Assembly (NCBI RefSeq): GCF_905163445.1
Contig: NC_053185.1
Coordinates: 17,130,001 to 17,194,000 of the forward strand
DNA: 64,000 bases
Direction of reading: 5' to 3'
From: Pararge aegeria
Lineage: Eukaryota; Arthropoda; Insecta; Lepidoptera; Nymphalidae
The position numbers and the translations under genes are program-made. The notes beneath the pieces are model-generated. The model saw nothing but the letters and a program-made list of their open reading frames with translations, did not search any database and was not told where the DNA came from. Positions 55,142-64,000 of this stretch are shown piece by piece. Numbering within the stretch: the first letter of the stretch is position 1; the number at the start of each line of letters is the position of its first letter.

Positions 55142-58100
55142 TTATCTTTCAAGTTCTACTTCTTCAAATTTGGATCTATACGCTAACCAAGCAGCTGCGG
55201 CTGTTATAAGGACCTGAAACAATAAAAAAGAAAATATAGACTCGCATTACTAACCAGGCAAAGAAGTACAACCATGGGTACCTACTTATTAGCTTTCCGG
55301 TACGTAAACATTCATCATTACCGACCTCTTACCGGCCAGGTCACGGGCCTCCTTTCAGAATAAGCAGGGTTTGAGCCATATTTCACCAAACTGGCCAAGT
55401 GCGGATTGGTAGACTTCACACACCTTTGAGAACTTAACAAAGAACTACCAGGCATGCAGGTTTCCTCAAGATGTTTTCCTTCGCCCTTAAAACGAAGACC
55501 TAAAATCTTGTTGTGACGGTTTATCCGGCCAATTCCTTTCTAATTTTGAGAGGAGACCCGTGCCGTATATTGGGCTACCAGTCCATGGATTAATTATATG
55601 ATGATGATGGTAACTTGAGCACCGACAAGGCAAGAGTCAGTCTTCTAGACTAACACCTCCCAACCACTTCTAGATACATATATTATGAATGGGGTTCGCG
55701 CGCCTAGTTCATATGGACCGCTAGAGGGACGGCGCGGGGCGCGGGGACCGAAAACTGGTGTGGGCCGGCGCCCCTACTACGGGGTTCTCAGATAGACCCG
55801 AGCGAGCGACCCAACGCAACGACACGGCCAACGCCATATTTAATACTTATTTTTGTAAAGGCGAAAATAAATTCGTTGACTGTTTGATTGCGTATTATTC
55901 AAATTCTATGTATGGTAACTAACAAATGGTAGTCGTCGAACGCAAGCCTTCCTTATATCAAATCCCATTCTCACGTCCCATACCAAAAGCCCATTCCAGC
56001 CAATACGCACTGCGCTTAAATGAGTAGACTACACCGACACGTATCATGAGGTAAGAATAAAGATTTTTTGCCTGGTGGGAGGCTTTGGTGGTGGCTAGTT
56101 ATCAGCTTACCGGCAAAGACTGGCCGCTAAGCGATTTAGTGTTCCGGTGTCGATGTCGCGTAGATTTCGGGTACGAGTACAATACTCCCAGATTAACAGG
56201 TTAGCCCGTTACTATCTTAGACTGCATCATTGCACTGCAGATTGCAGTCAAGGGCTAACTTGTTGTAAAAAAAGATCGTTGTGTCGACTGTAAGCGAGCC
56301 GCAAAAACCGAACTTGTTATAATTGCAAAATTCACTTCCACTTCTGGGTCTTAAGCTGAATGGCAAATGCGCATTGTTCTTTTGGCTACAACCTAACCTT
56401 TATGACAGCCGATTGGCGCAGTTTGCAGCAGCCCTGCTTTCTGAGTCACAGGCCGTGGGTTCGATTCCCACTACTGGAAAATGTTTGTGTGATGAGCGTG
56501 AATGTTTTTCAGTGTCTGGATGTTTATATGTATATCTAAGTATTTATGTATATCATTCATTAAAAATTAACATCAGTTATCTTAGTACCCATAAAACAAG
56601 CTACGCTTACTTTGGGGCTAGATGGCGATGTGTGTTGTGTATTATCGTAGTATATTTATTATTTATTTATAACCTAAGCTGTACTGTAAATACATGGGCT
56701 GGGCACCATTAGCTATATCCACCCCCGTGCCTCAGAGAGCACGTTATTCCTTTTATTCCTTCAGTCCCGGTTCATCCCAGTTCACTAACATAATAGTTAA
56801 GTCTCTGAATTGAGGCTAGTGTAGTATTGAGTACCTATTTTTCAATATTAATGTTGAAAAACTGGTAAGTTTCTTGACCCCGGTATCTCGGTAGAATCTG
56901 CCTTCTGAACTCATGGTAGAGTCACTGACATATGATAGTAATCGTATAAAGCCCGCATTCGAGGCTACTGATGAAGTGTTTAGTGCCCGTTTGAATATTA
57001 ACGTTGATTCTATATATATATATATATGTATATAAATATTATGTTGGTTTGTGTACGCTTCAAAAACTCAAAAAGCACCGATCGAGTTGAAATTTTAGCA
57101 TGATACGCATCAAGGATTGTTTTTATCTATTTTTCTCAACCATTCAATCACAATGTGCCAAGTCGAAGCGTGGCAGGGTACAGCTAGTAATTTATAAAAT
57201 GTTGATGTTGGAAAACATCCTTTGCTTAAATTTTCTCTATCAGCCTTCTAAACCGATGGTAGAGTCCCACAAACAGACCACCTACGTTAAATAAACGTTT
57301 TTTTTTTTTAATTTATAGAGTAGCGCTTCACTGCCGTCACTCTTGATATGTATTGTTGCCTTTTCACTTTTTATTTGAAGTTAATGACATTATCGATTCG
57401 CTGCGGCCAAGATATGGAATGATCTTTCTCCTATGATAATACTCTTAGCGAAATAGTATTAAAACACAAGCTAAAGAAATTCTACATTAGCTTACAAATT
57501 GAAGCAGCTAGATTTATCTATGCCAAATGAGTTCTGTTTGAAATAAATAGATAAATAGTATGTCATTTAATCAGTTATATATATTTGTTGTTTTGTTTAT
57601 TATTGAACTTTTTTTTTATTTTTTCTACAATTTTACTTGTTTACTTTATACTGTTAAATATGTACTATTTGTGTTAGTTTTTATTAGTTCGGTTTTAATT
57701 TATTTCATTTTCTGAGTTCGCGGCCATTTGCCATATTGCTAATATTAATTGATAAACATTTAGTTAAAAATCTTGTATTAACAATAGTGTATGAAAATAA
57801 AGGATTATTACTATCGTCATTAACCCATTCCTAGTCCACTGCACGACATGGGTCTCCTTTCAGAATGAGAGGTCGAGGTCGTAATTCAGTTTGTCCACGC
57901 CCAAGTGTGGATTTGGTTGATTTCACACGCCTTCGAGAACGCACGTTGGGAGAACTCTCAGGCATGCAGGTTACCTGACCGCTAAAGATTGTTTGAATTG
58001 CTTCCATTAAAAATTCACATAGCCCTGAAAAGTTATTAGGTCCCTCGAAAGGAAGTACGAAGCCTAACTACTTAGAAATCACAATAACAACAATCATTAG

Positions 58101-61100
58101 TACATGGCAGCGAAATCGGAAGCCCCAAAAGAGCATCCGAAACCTTTACAGTGCGTATAAAAACGAGGAAACAAAGCGCTTTATAATTTTTTTATAGTTA
58201 CAATTGACGGACCAAACATAACTAACCTGATGGTAAATGGGAAAACATTTGTAATACGCAGGGTTTACAAGAAACACGTCCTGCAATGTGTCTCCATATA
58301 TCCATCAACCCAAGGCGTAGGTGTTAAGCTTCATCATCATCATCATATGAACCTATAGACTCTGGACATAGGTCTTTTGTAGGGAGTTCCAAATTCCACG
58401 GTTTTGTGCCGCTTGACTCCAGCGGCTACCTGCGACGCGCCTAATGTCATCCGTCCACCTAGTCAGGGGCCGAAAAACGCTGCGTTACCAGTGCGCCTGC
58501 CATTCCAGCACTTTGGGACCCCAACGTCCTTCCCTCCTCCGAACTATGTGCCGCGCCCATTGCCACTTCAGCTTCGCGACTCGTTGAGCTATGTCGGTAA
58601 CTCTGGTTCTTCTACGGATCTCCACATATCTGATTAGATCACGTAGAGATACTCCGAGCATAGCTCCATCGCCCGCGGAGTGACTCTGAGCCTTCTTGTG
58701 AGGCCCATAGTTAGCGACCATGTTTCGGAACCATAGGTCATCACTGGCAACACGCACTGTTCGAAGACTTTGGTCTTCAGGCACTGAGGGATTTTTGACT
58801 CATTGTTAAGCCTTATGTGCCGGTACACCGGCAACCACGCTCTTCAGACCGGAACACAGCATCCCAACTATGCTGCTTTGAGGCAGAAATAAGTGCTAGT
58901 ACTTCCCCGGACAAGCTCTGTCATAAAAAGCTCTAATACTGCTTTCTTCGAGTTCATAGAATTTTATTTCAACTGATAAGAAATCTCTCGAAGTCTATAT
59001 GAAATTGAGCTTTCATATCCAGGAAATATATAGTTAGAGATCATGCTACAACCATTGTTAATAACGATTTAAATTGGAGATTAAAACATACCTGCAAACA
59101 AGTGACAAAAGCAGCCGTTACTCCGATTGCATACGCGTTGTATCCGAGCCATTCGCCTAATACCGACTGACAACCCCTTTCGTATGCTAGACCGGACGTA
59201 CATTCGAAAGGCGATATAGTCCCGGGGTTAATGTGGCAACAGCTCACGGGCAGCCTGTTGAAAGTCCAGTCTTGTTCTCCTGAGATCCCGCAGCATTCGA
59301 ACTGGAAGTGGAATGAAACTCTTGTAAAATTAGAACTCGAAATCATAACAAAGTTTAACACATTACTCAAACAACTAACATAACAAATCAATGATTGATT
59401 CAAAATTACCGACTTTAGCGAGCATGTCGGAGTCAAAGTCAATATTATAAGCTTAATTTGCTATACTCCGCGAAAAGCAGGATAATCTGTATGGTGCAAT
59501 ATATAATTTCTTCAATCCTTATATTTCACACCAAACAGATCATCGGCAATGTACCTACTCTCTACGCACGTTTCGCACCGACACCGGAGCATCCACAAGA
59601 GATGTTGACTTTACAATGAATAATAATTGTTAAGTCTTAACATTTAACAGCCGAAGATCTATTTGGTGTGGGATATAAAGATTGAAGATATTATAAATAA
59701 AACCATACAGATTCTCCTGCTTTTCGCGGAGTATTGCAAACAAAGCTTATATATTGACTTTGACTCTGACATGCTTTGTCCAAAATATATCTTACCCCCA
59801 TTTGCAGATTATCCCATGCAATACTGACATCCATTTTACCATATTGCTGCATGCTCTCAATCATAGGCCTTCTTATTTCACTGACGGCTTTGTTTTGCAG
59901 CTCGAATCCCAAAACGGTAATCGTTATTTCAAATATTAATATCACTACAAGTAGTGCGACATACTGTAAATAAATGTTCCAATATTACCTTAACAGGAAT
60001 CTGGCAATAAGTAATTACATCTGGTTGTACAACCATATTAATGATCCAAAAATCTTGGGTCATTTTTGGACCACTAATTCGATTACGTTTGGTCTCACGT
60101 AGGATAGCTATACCCGCCAATCGGTCCAATGCGGGTTGACAGGTAACATACGAAGCTTTTTGTCTTCTTGTTCTTTTTCTTCTTCTTCCTCAGGGCTTGT
60201 CTCCGTACTTGGTTGGCCGGAACCTTCCGTTGTACGTAGTGGCTCCCCGCTGGGTACTCTGCATTCGTGTGTCTAACGTGTGTGTACTGGGTGTACACAC
60301 ACGTTTTTTTTTGTTAACGATAGGCCAGCGCTTGACGACAGTCATTAGAAAGCAAATATGAGGTCTAAGTTGGAGCACGCTTGCCTAGAAAAAGCCTATT
60401 CACTCTTGCCTTGAAGGTACTCAAATTATACGGGGCAGGAAACACAGTTGCCTCCAAACATAAACGCTTTTACATTAGAACGGCGTTAGGGATACAGTTA
60501 ATGTGAATATTACAGCGAAGGAAGCCGTCTGCATTCTAGAATTGAATAAATCTTTCAGCCTGTTTAGTTTCTTTATTCATTATCATCATTCAAAACAACA
60601 AACTGTTGGATATATTATTTCTTTTCATTAATCATTAAAGTAAGTCAATCTTACTGCTCCGACGTTGAATCTTTAAATACCGAATACGCCAATGGTTCCC
60701 CAGACGAGCTCTGTCACAAAAAGCACTACTTACCTACTGCCAAAATCTTAGAAATGATTTCACCGTTCGCTTTTGAAACCAAGTTGAACATAACAATGTT
60801 ATTATACGTGAAAATTTTCAAACAGTAGCCCAGTTTTTTAGCTTGCTTACTCGTTAAACTTAAAACTGCGTTCGGCACCTATGAAACTTAAATAAATTGT
60901 CCACTTTTAATTGTTTTTTTTTTAAATAATTCTTAAATAGAACTTACTCCAGCTATAAAGTAAAATTGTTCAGAGATCGCTCCATAATATCCGAGTACTG
61001 CGGTAAAAAATATAATGGCGGCGGTCGCTATTGCGAAGTTGGGAACTGTGAAAAATTTGCTGGTCACCAGAATACCGTATAGGTTATAAGTATTCAGGGC

Positions 61101-61900
61101 TATCAAGCCCACTGTGAGAAGGATAAATCCCGTTACCTGTAAGAAATATTTTTTGTTAAAGAATCCTCAACATCCTCAGCCGTTAATAACGTCTCAAAGC
61201 ATTTTAGACCCTCAACGCAGCGCCAATGCGGTTAGTGAGATTTTACACGACTACTCTGAGTCCGCTAATAATGCCAAAAGCCATAGTCGATCGCCATATA
61301 TTAGGTGGCTGGACATAGGTAGATTTGCACATTGACTATTGGCAGTGTTGGAAAGTCAAGTTTTATAAACACGGTGGTCACCGACTATGCCTTTTTGCTA
61401 AATATAAGATCTGTTATTAAATCAGGGTTTGAATTTTTATGGAATATAAATACTTGATTTCAGTTTTTAATTAGCCCAGTTTTAGATTTTTATAAAAATT
61501 ATACCCTCCCTTGTCAGATTTCAGTTTTTGAACTTTTTTATTTAAGGTTTTCTACCACACGTAACCGGATACGAAGTGAAGTAAACGTACTCTTTGAGAC
61601 ACGCGGATGTACACTGAACACAACCGATTTTGTAACTCCGTACTAGTACGGAGAATTATAACAGAAAATCACAATACCTTACAATAATTATGGGTGAAAC
61701 CCGGGTATCGAACCCAGGACCTAGCGATCCCATATCCACCAATCATCTTTATCGCATTTACGTAACTACACCATGAATTTAATATATCTCAACATTCCAT
61801 AACATTACGTTTGACCGAACTGCATTTCTCTTACCAAAAACAAACTATTCACCGCTACTAAAGAATATCGAAGTGATTTTAAAACTTTGGGCACTTTCAT
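55142..61900 (-). CDS. TSP-F: complete tetraspanin, 234 aa, compact
   Basis: Exons (minus): 61900..61835, 61136..60948, 59963..59796, 59301..59092, 55213..55142 (22, 63, 56, 70 and 23 codons plus TAA), all phase 0; donors GTAAGA, GTAAGT, GTAAGA, GTATGT. N-terminus MKVPKVLKSLRYSLVAVNSL resembles TSP-C (VKYTLVAVNF). TM2 ends GYYGAISEQFYFIAG, with no loop Cys. TM3 YVALLVVILIFEITITVL resembles TSP-E. The large loop has CCG (144-146), SCC (162, 163), Cys175 and Cys185. TM4 AIGVTAAFVTCLQ continues into VLITAAAAWLAY. The tail is about 11 residues (RSKFEEVELER), with no YxxPhi motif. Intron 4 is 3.9 kb; intron 3 contains a strong inverted repeat. First gene of the cluster in transcription order in this window. 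Confidence 0.92.
56404..56665 (+). repeat. Family-2 SINE, near complete
   Basis: GCCGATTGGCGCAGTTTGC head with GGTTCGATTCCCAC; TTTTTCAGTGTCTGGATG; ACTTTGGGGCTAGATGGCGA end. Confidence 0.75.
57009..57187 (+). mobile_element. Short Helitron, second copy of the 43372 family
   Basis: Shares ATGTTGGTTTGTGTAC, GAAATTTTAGCATGATA, TCAAGGATTGTTTTTATCTA and GAAGCGTGGCAGGGTACA; ends CTAG before a host T. Internally deleted relative to 43372..43676. Confidence 0.7.
57815..57990 (-). repeat. tRNA-headed SINE (family 1) fragment, minus
   Basis: GACATGGGTCTCCTTTCAG, AACTCTCAGGCATGCAGG in reverse order; head missing. Confidence 0.6.
58350..58790 (-). pseudogene. RTE-clade LINE C-terminal fragment
   Basis: Minus frame reads AMLGVSLRDLIRYVEIRRRT, AKLKWQWARHIVRRREGRWG and, upstream in a second frame, KVFEQCVLPVMTYGSETWSL. 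This last is the region just after the RTE reverse transcriptase core. A frameshift separates the frames. Confidence 0.8.
59302..59795 (-). other. Intron 3 of TSP-F with ~116-bp inverted repeat
   Basis: Arms 59431..59546 and 59650..59765 are diverged inverted copies (AGTCAAAGTCAATAT, ATACTCCGCGAAAAGCAGGA, AATCTGTATGGT and TCTTCAATC on the left; complements on the right). The loop is about 100 bp. Confidence 0.8.
59964..60947 (-). other. Intron 2 of TSP-F
   Basis: Contains a repeat (60305..60460, GATAGGCCAGCGCTTGACGA, GTACTCAAATTATACGGGGC) also found at 10228..10365. The rest is unassigned. Confidence 0.55.
61137..61834 (-). other. Intron 1 of TSP-F
   Basis: A tRNA-like B-box (GGTTCGATACCCGGG on minus, about 61693..61710) marks a probable SINE scrap. 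Nothing else identified. Confidence 0.45.
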
Positions 61901-61990
61901 TTTTCTTCTTATAGAATTCGTGAAATCCAAATCAAACAGTGTGCGGTTTAAAAGTGTTAAGAATCTCGTAACTAAAACTAAGATGATGGT

Positions 61991-62027
61991 TTATCAATCT
62001 CGAACCGACCAATATCTCGGGTTATCT
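61991..62027 (-). promoter_or_regulatory. Paired GATA sites upstream of TSP-F
   Basis: TTATCA (61991..61996) and TTATCT (62022..62027), 91-127 bp upstream of the ATG. Inferred GATA-factor sites. Confidence 0.45.
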
Positions 62028-63621
62028 TGACGTTGTTCATCTAATCTCTATCTACAAGTTTAGGTACATTCAAGTTTCGTGAATAATGTGTTTTGTATTT
62101 TTTTCATGAGATTAACTGATGCCGCGCCAAGCCCAGTAACTCGTTGGTACAGTGGCTCGCATTTCATTTTTTTCCTTTTTTATTTTAATTATACTTACTC
62201 TTTATTTGCACACCAGTACGAGTTGAAGAAACAGAAGAAAAACAAACACAGAAGGCGAAAGAAAGGAAGAAAAGGCGGCCTTACAGTTTATTTGCTTCCT
62301 TATTGATCCCTAGCTGTTGCCCTCGACCTCGTCCGCATTGATTTCGGTAATTCACACGCGGAAACCGGCAGTTTAGCCGGGGTTGGTTTCTGGATAATAA
62401 TGAATACTTTACTCATGAGGTCAATATCAACAATAGCTTTCTCAGCGCACGCCAGATATCGCATTTTATAGTCAGATTTTGCTTCTTTTTTACAGTATTG
62501 CAATTTCCTTAACGATCTCTAATTTATTTGAGAAAAGTGTTCTGTTATTAAAAAAATGGTTGAAATTTGTCAATCAAACACAATTAAATCTTTCCACTTT
62601 ATAATACCTTAATGATATCTTAATGCATCACAATTCAATTGTAAATTGTGTAGGTATCTACCCAATAATTTAATGGACTGCCAATTGCCATAGGTTCGAA
62701 TGGCTTACACCGTGAATTTTTTCTACTCTTAGCATTTTTATACACGTCGTAACTTCTAGACGATAGGACCAATTTGAATACTTAAAAGTGGAATGTACAG
62801 GAACATTATCAATCTTAACTAATTATTTAAGGATTAAAAGTAATTATTTGGATAAGGTTCGATATCATAATAGTAACGTGATATTTCGATTGTACCAGTA
62901 AATAATTTGGACAAAAAGCGGTTATTGTGACTAAACTACTTTTTTCAACTACGAGTACCTAATATGATTACTTTAAACATGTAGTACCTTATTTTTATGT
63001 ATAGTTAATAATTTTGGCGCACGCCAGTAAATCTCCCAGACGGTAGGTATGATTGTTTCCAAAATCTTTAACAGTCGTTATATTTCAGCCTATTTACAGA
63101 AAAACATAATGAGTTATAAACTAATAAAACCTTTCTCATGAATCACTGTGTTCATTTGTAAAAGCTTATAAAAATCTGTTTGGTAGTTTTTCGCGCCCAG
63201 ACAGACAGCTAGACGCGGTGGGGGTTTTTTATTATAATATTATGTAAGGATAAGGAGAAAAAAGTAAAAATTTAAAAAACTGATGACTTAAATACTTAAA
63301 TATACAGACAAACACCCAGACACTGAAAAACTCTTATGTTCATCACACAATAAACTCTTAAAACTAACAAACGAATTTCGAATCGTTTGAACATAAGGAA
63401 GTTAGTCAGATCCCGTCATTAACTAGAAAAGAGCTGATGATCTTCAAATGCACACTGCAAACACTCGAGATAAAATTCGGTTCATCCATTTGGGAGCTGC
63501 GATACCACAGACAGATAAAAGAATACACACAGAAACATTAAGCTTTTAACACTTTCTTTGCCTCGGGGGTTAAAAAAAGGTTTATTTAATGACCAAAACC
63601 AATGTGCCATTCATAGAAAAA

Positions 63622-63912
63622 TCTTAATATATATAAATCTCCTGTCAGGATGTTTGTCCTCGATGAACTCCTACACTACTTAACCGATTTTAAATTAAAT
63701 TGGCACACCGTGAGCAGTCTGGTCCAACTTAAGAGATAGGATAGCTTAGATCTTTAATTATAGTCGCAATTTTATTTTATTGCAAATTATTTGTCTATAA
63801 TTAATTGACAGTCACATGTTATATATATACTACTATACTCATTTAAGGCTTAGCGATACTGAATAATTTAAAAACAAAATCAAACGCAGACGAAGTCGCG
63901 GGCAACAGCTAG
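63622..63912 (+). mobile_element. Short non-autonomous Helitron, 291 bp
   Basis: Starts TCTTAATATATATAAATCTC and ends GTCGCGGGCAACAGCTAG between host A (63621) and T (63913). Close relative of 48992..49265. Confidence 0.8.
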
Positions 63913-64000
63913 TCCTATTATCATATTAAGGTTTACATGTATGATAAAAAAGCTTGGTTATGAATTGCTCTAGCTTTATAGCTCAACATTAACTAGACTG

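Larger units (their letters stand above)
55214..59091 (-). other. Intron 4 of TSP-F (3.9 kb)
   Basis: SINE pieces of opposite orientation (55310..55500 minus, 55520..55610 plus), a GC-rich stretch with GACGGCGCGGGGCGCGGGG (about 55725..55810), a repeat shared with 22280 (56070..56270), a family-2 SINE (56404..56665), LINE tails (56845..56960 and 57195..57300), a Helitron (57009..57187), a SINE (57815..57990, minus), an RTE fragment (58350..58790) and a repeat with ACACCGGCAACCACGCTC (58805..58930). Confidence 0.65.
61901..64000. other. Right-edge region upstream of TSP-F
   Basis: GATA pair, a minus retroposon tail (about 62195..62300, AAGGCGGCCTTACAG), a short family-2 SINE scrap (about 63290..63345) and a Helitron (63622..63912). 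No exon is visible. Confidence 0.55.

Noticed and set aside
62300..62503. 67-aa minus ORF as a further gene
   Set aside because: No recognisable domain, no splice context, and neighbouring retroposon tail sequence.

Overview
The window is animal nuclear DNA, most likely from a moth or butterfly (Lepidoptera). It is AT-rich, the genes are split by spliceosomal introns (GT..AG), and about half of what can be read between exons is transposon debris. Kinds usually seen in Lepidoptera are present: tRNA-headed SINEs, short Helitrons ending in CTAG, RTE and CR1-type LINE tails, and hAT miniature elements. No prokaryotic-style genes, functional tRNA or rRNA genes, or CRISPR arrays were seen. The order-level assignment is inference from repeat types and gene content.

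The host genes are six tandem tetraspanin genes, all on the minus strand, called TSP-A to TSP-F here from left to right. TSP-A (547..3335) runs off the left edge and only its first two coding exons are present. TSP-B (9410..20866, 289 aa), TSP-C (23956..29600, 241 aa), TSP-D (32008..42471, 281 aa), TSP-E (46705..51875, 303 aa) and TSP-F (55142..61900, 234 aa) are complete. I assembled each from exons by hand. Every complete gene has five coding exons, every intron is phase 0, exon 2 is always 63 codons (67 in TSP-A), and every large extracellular loop has CCG, SCC and two further cysteines. The closest known arrangement is the insect Tsp42E-type cluster, but I cannot prove orthology from sequence alone.

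Two shared features stand out. Each of the six start codons has at least two WGATAR (GATA-factor) sites roughly 90-135 bp upstream, which suggests common regulation. TSP-A, D and E share an ungapped N-terminal motif (Glu9-Tyr10 and Ser14). In D and E a 19-residue segment follows it that TSP-A lacks.

The spacers and introns hold layered mobile elements. The largest is a CR1-like LINE (37681..41956) with an intact 951-aa endonuclease/reverse transcriptase ORF, lying antisense in intron 1 of TSP-D. A 1523-bp non-autonomous hAT-like element with perfect 15-bp TIRs, an 8-bp target duplication and arrays of the hexamer CAAGAC lies between TSP-E and TSP-F (52483..54005). Others are two small hAT MITEs, at least five Helitrons (one ends 31 bp from the TSP-E stop codon), many SINE copies, RTE fragments and several nested insertions. 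TSP-C carries local duplications, including a duplicated splice acceptor with the start of exon 4, and a perfect 44-bp palindrome.
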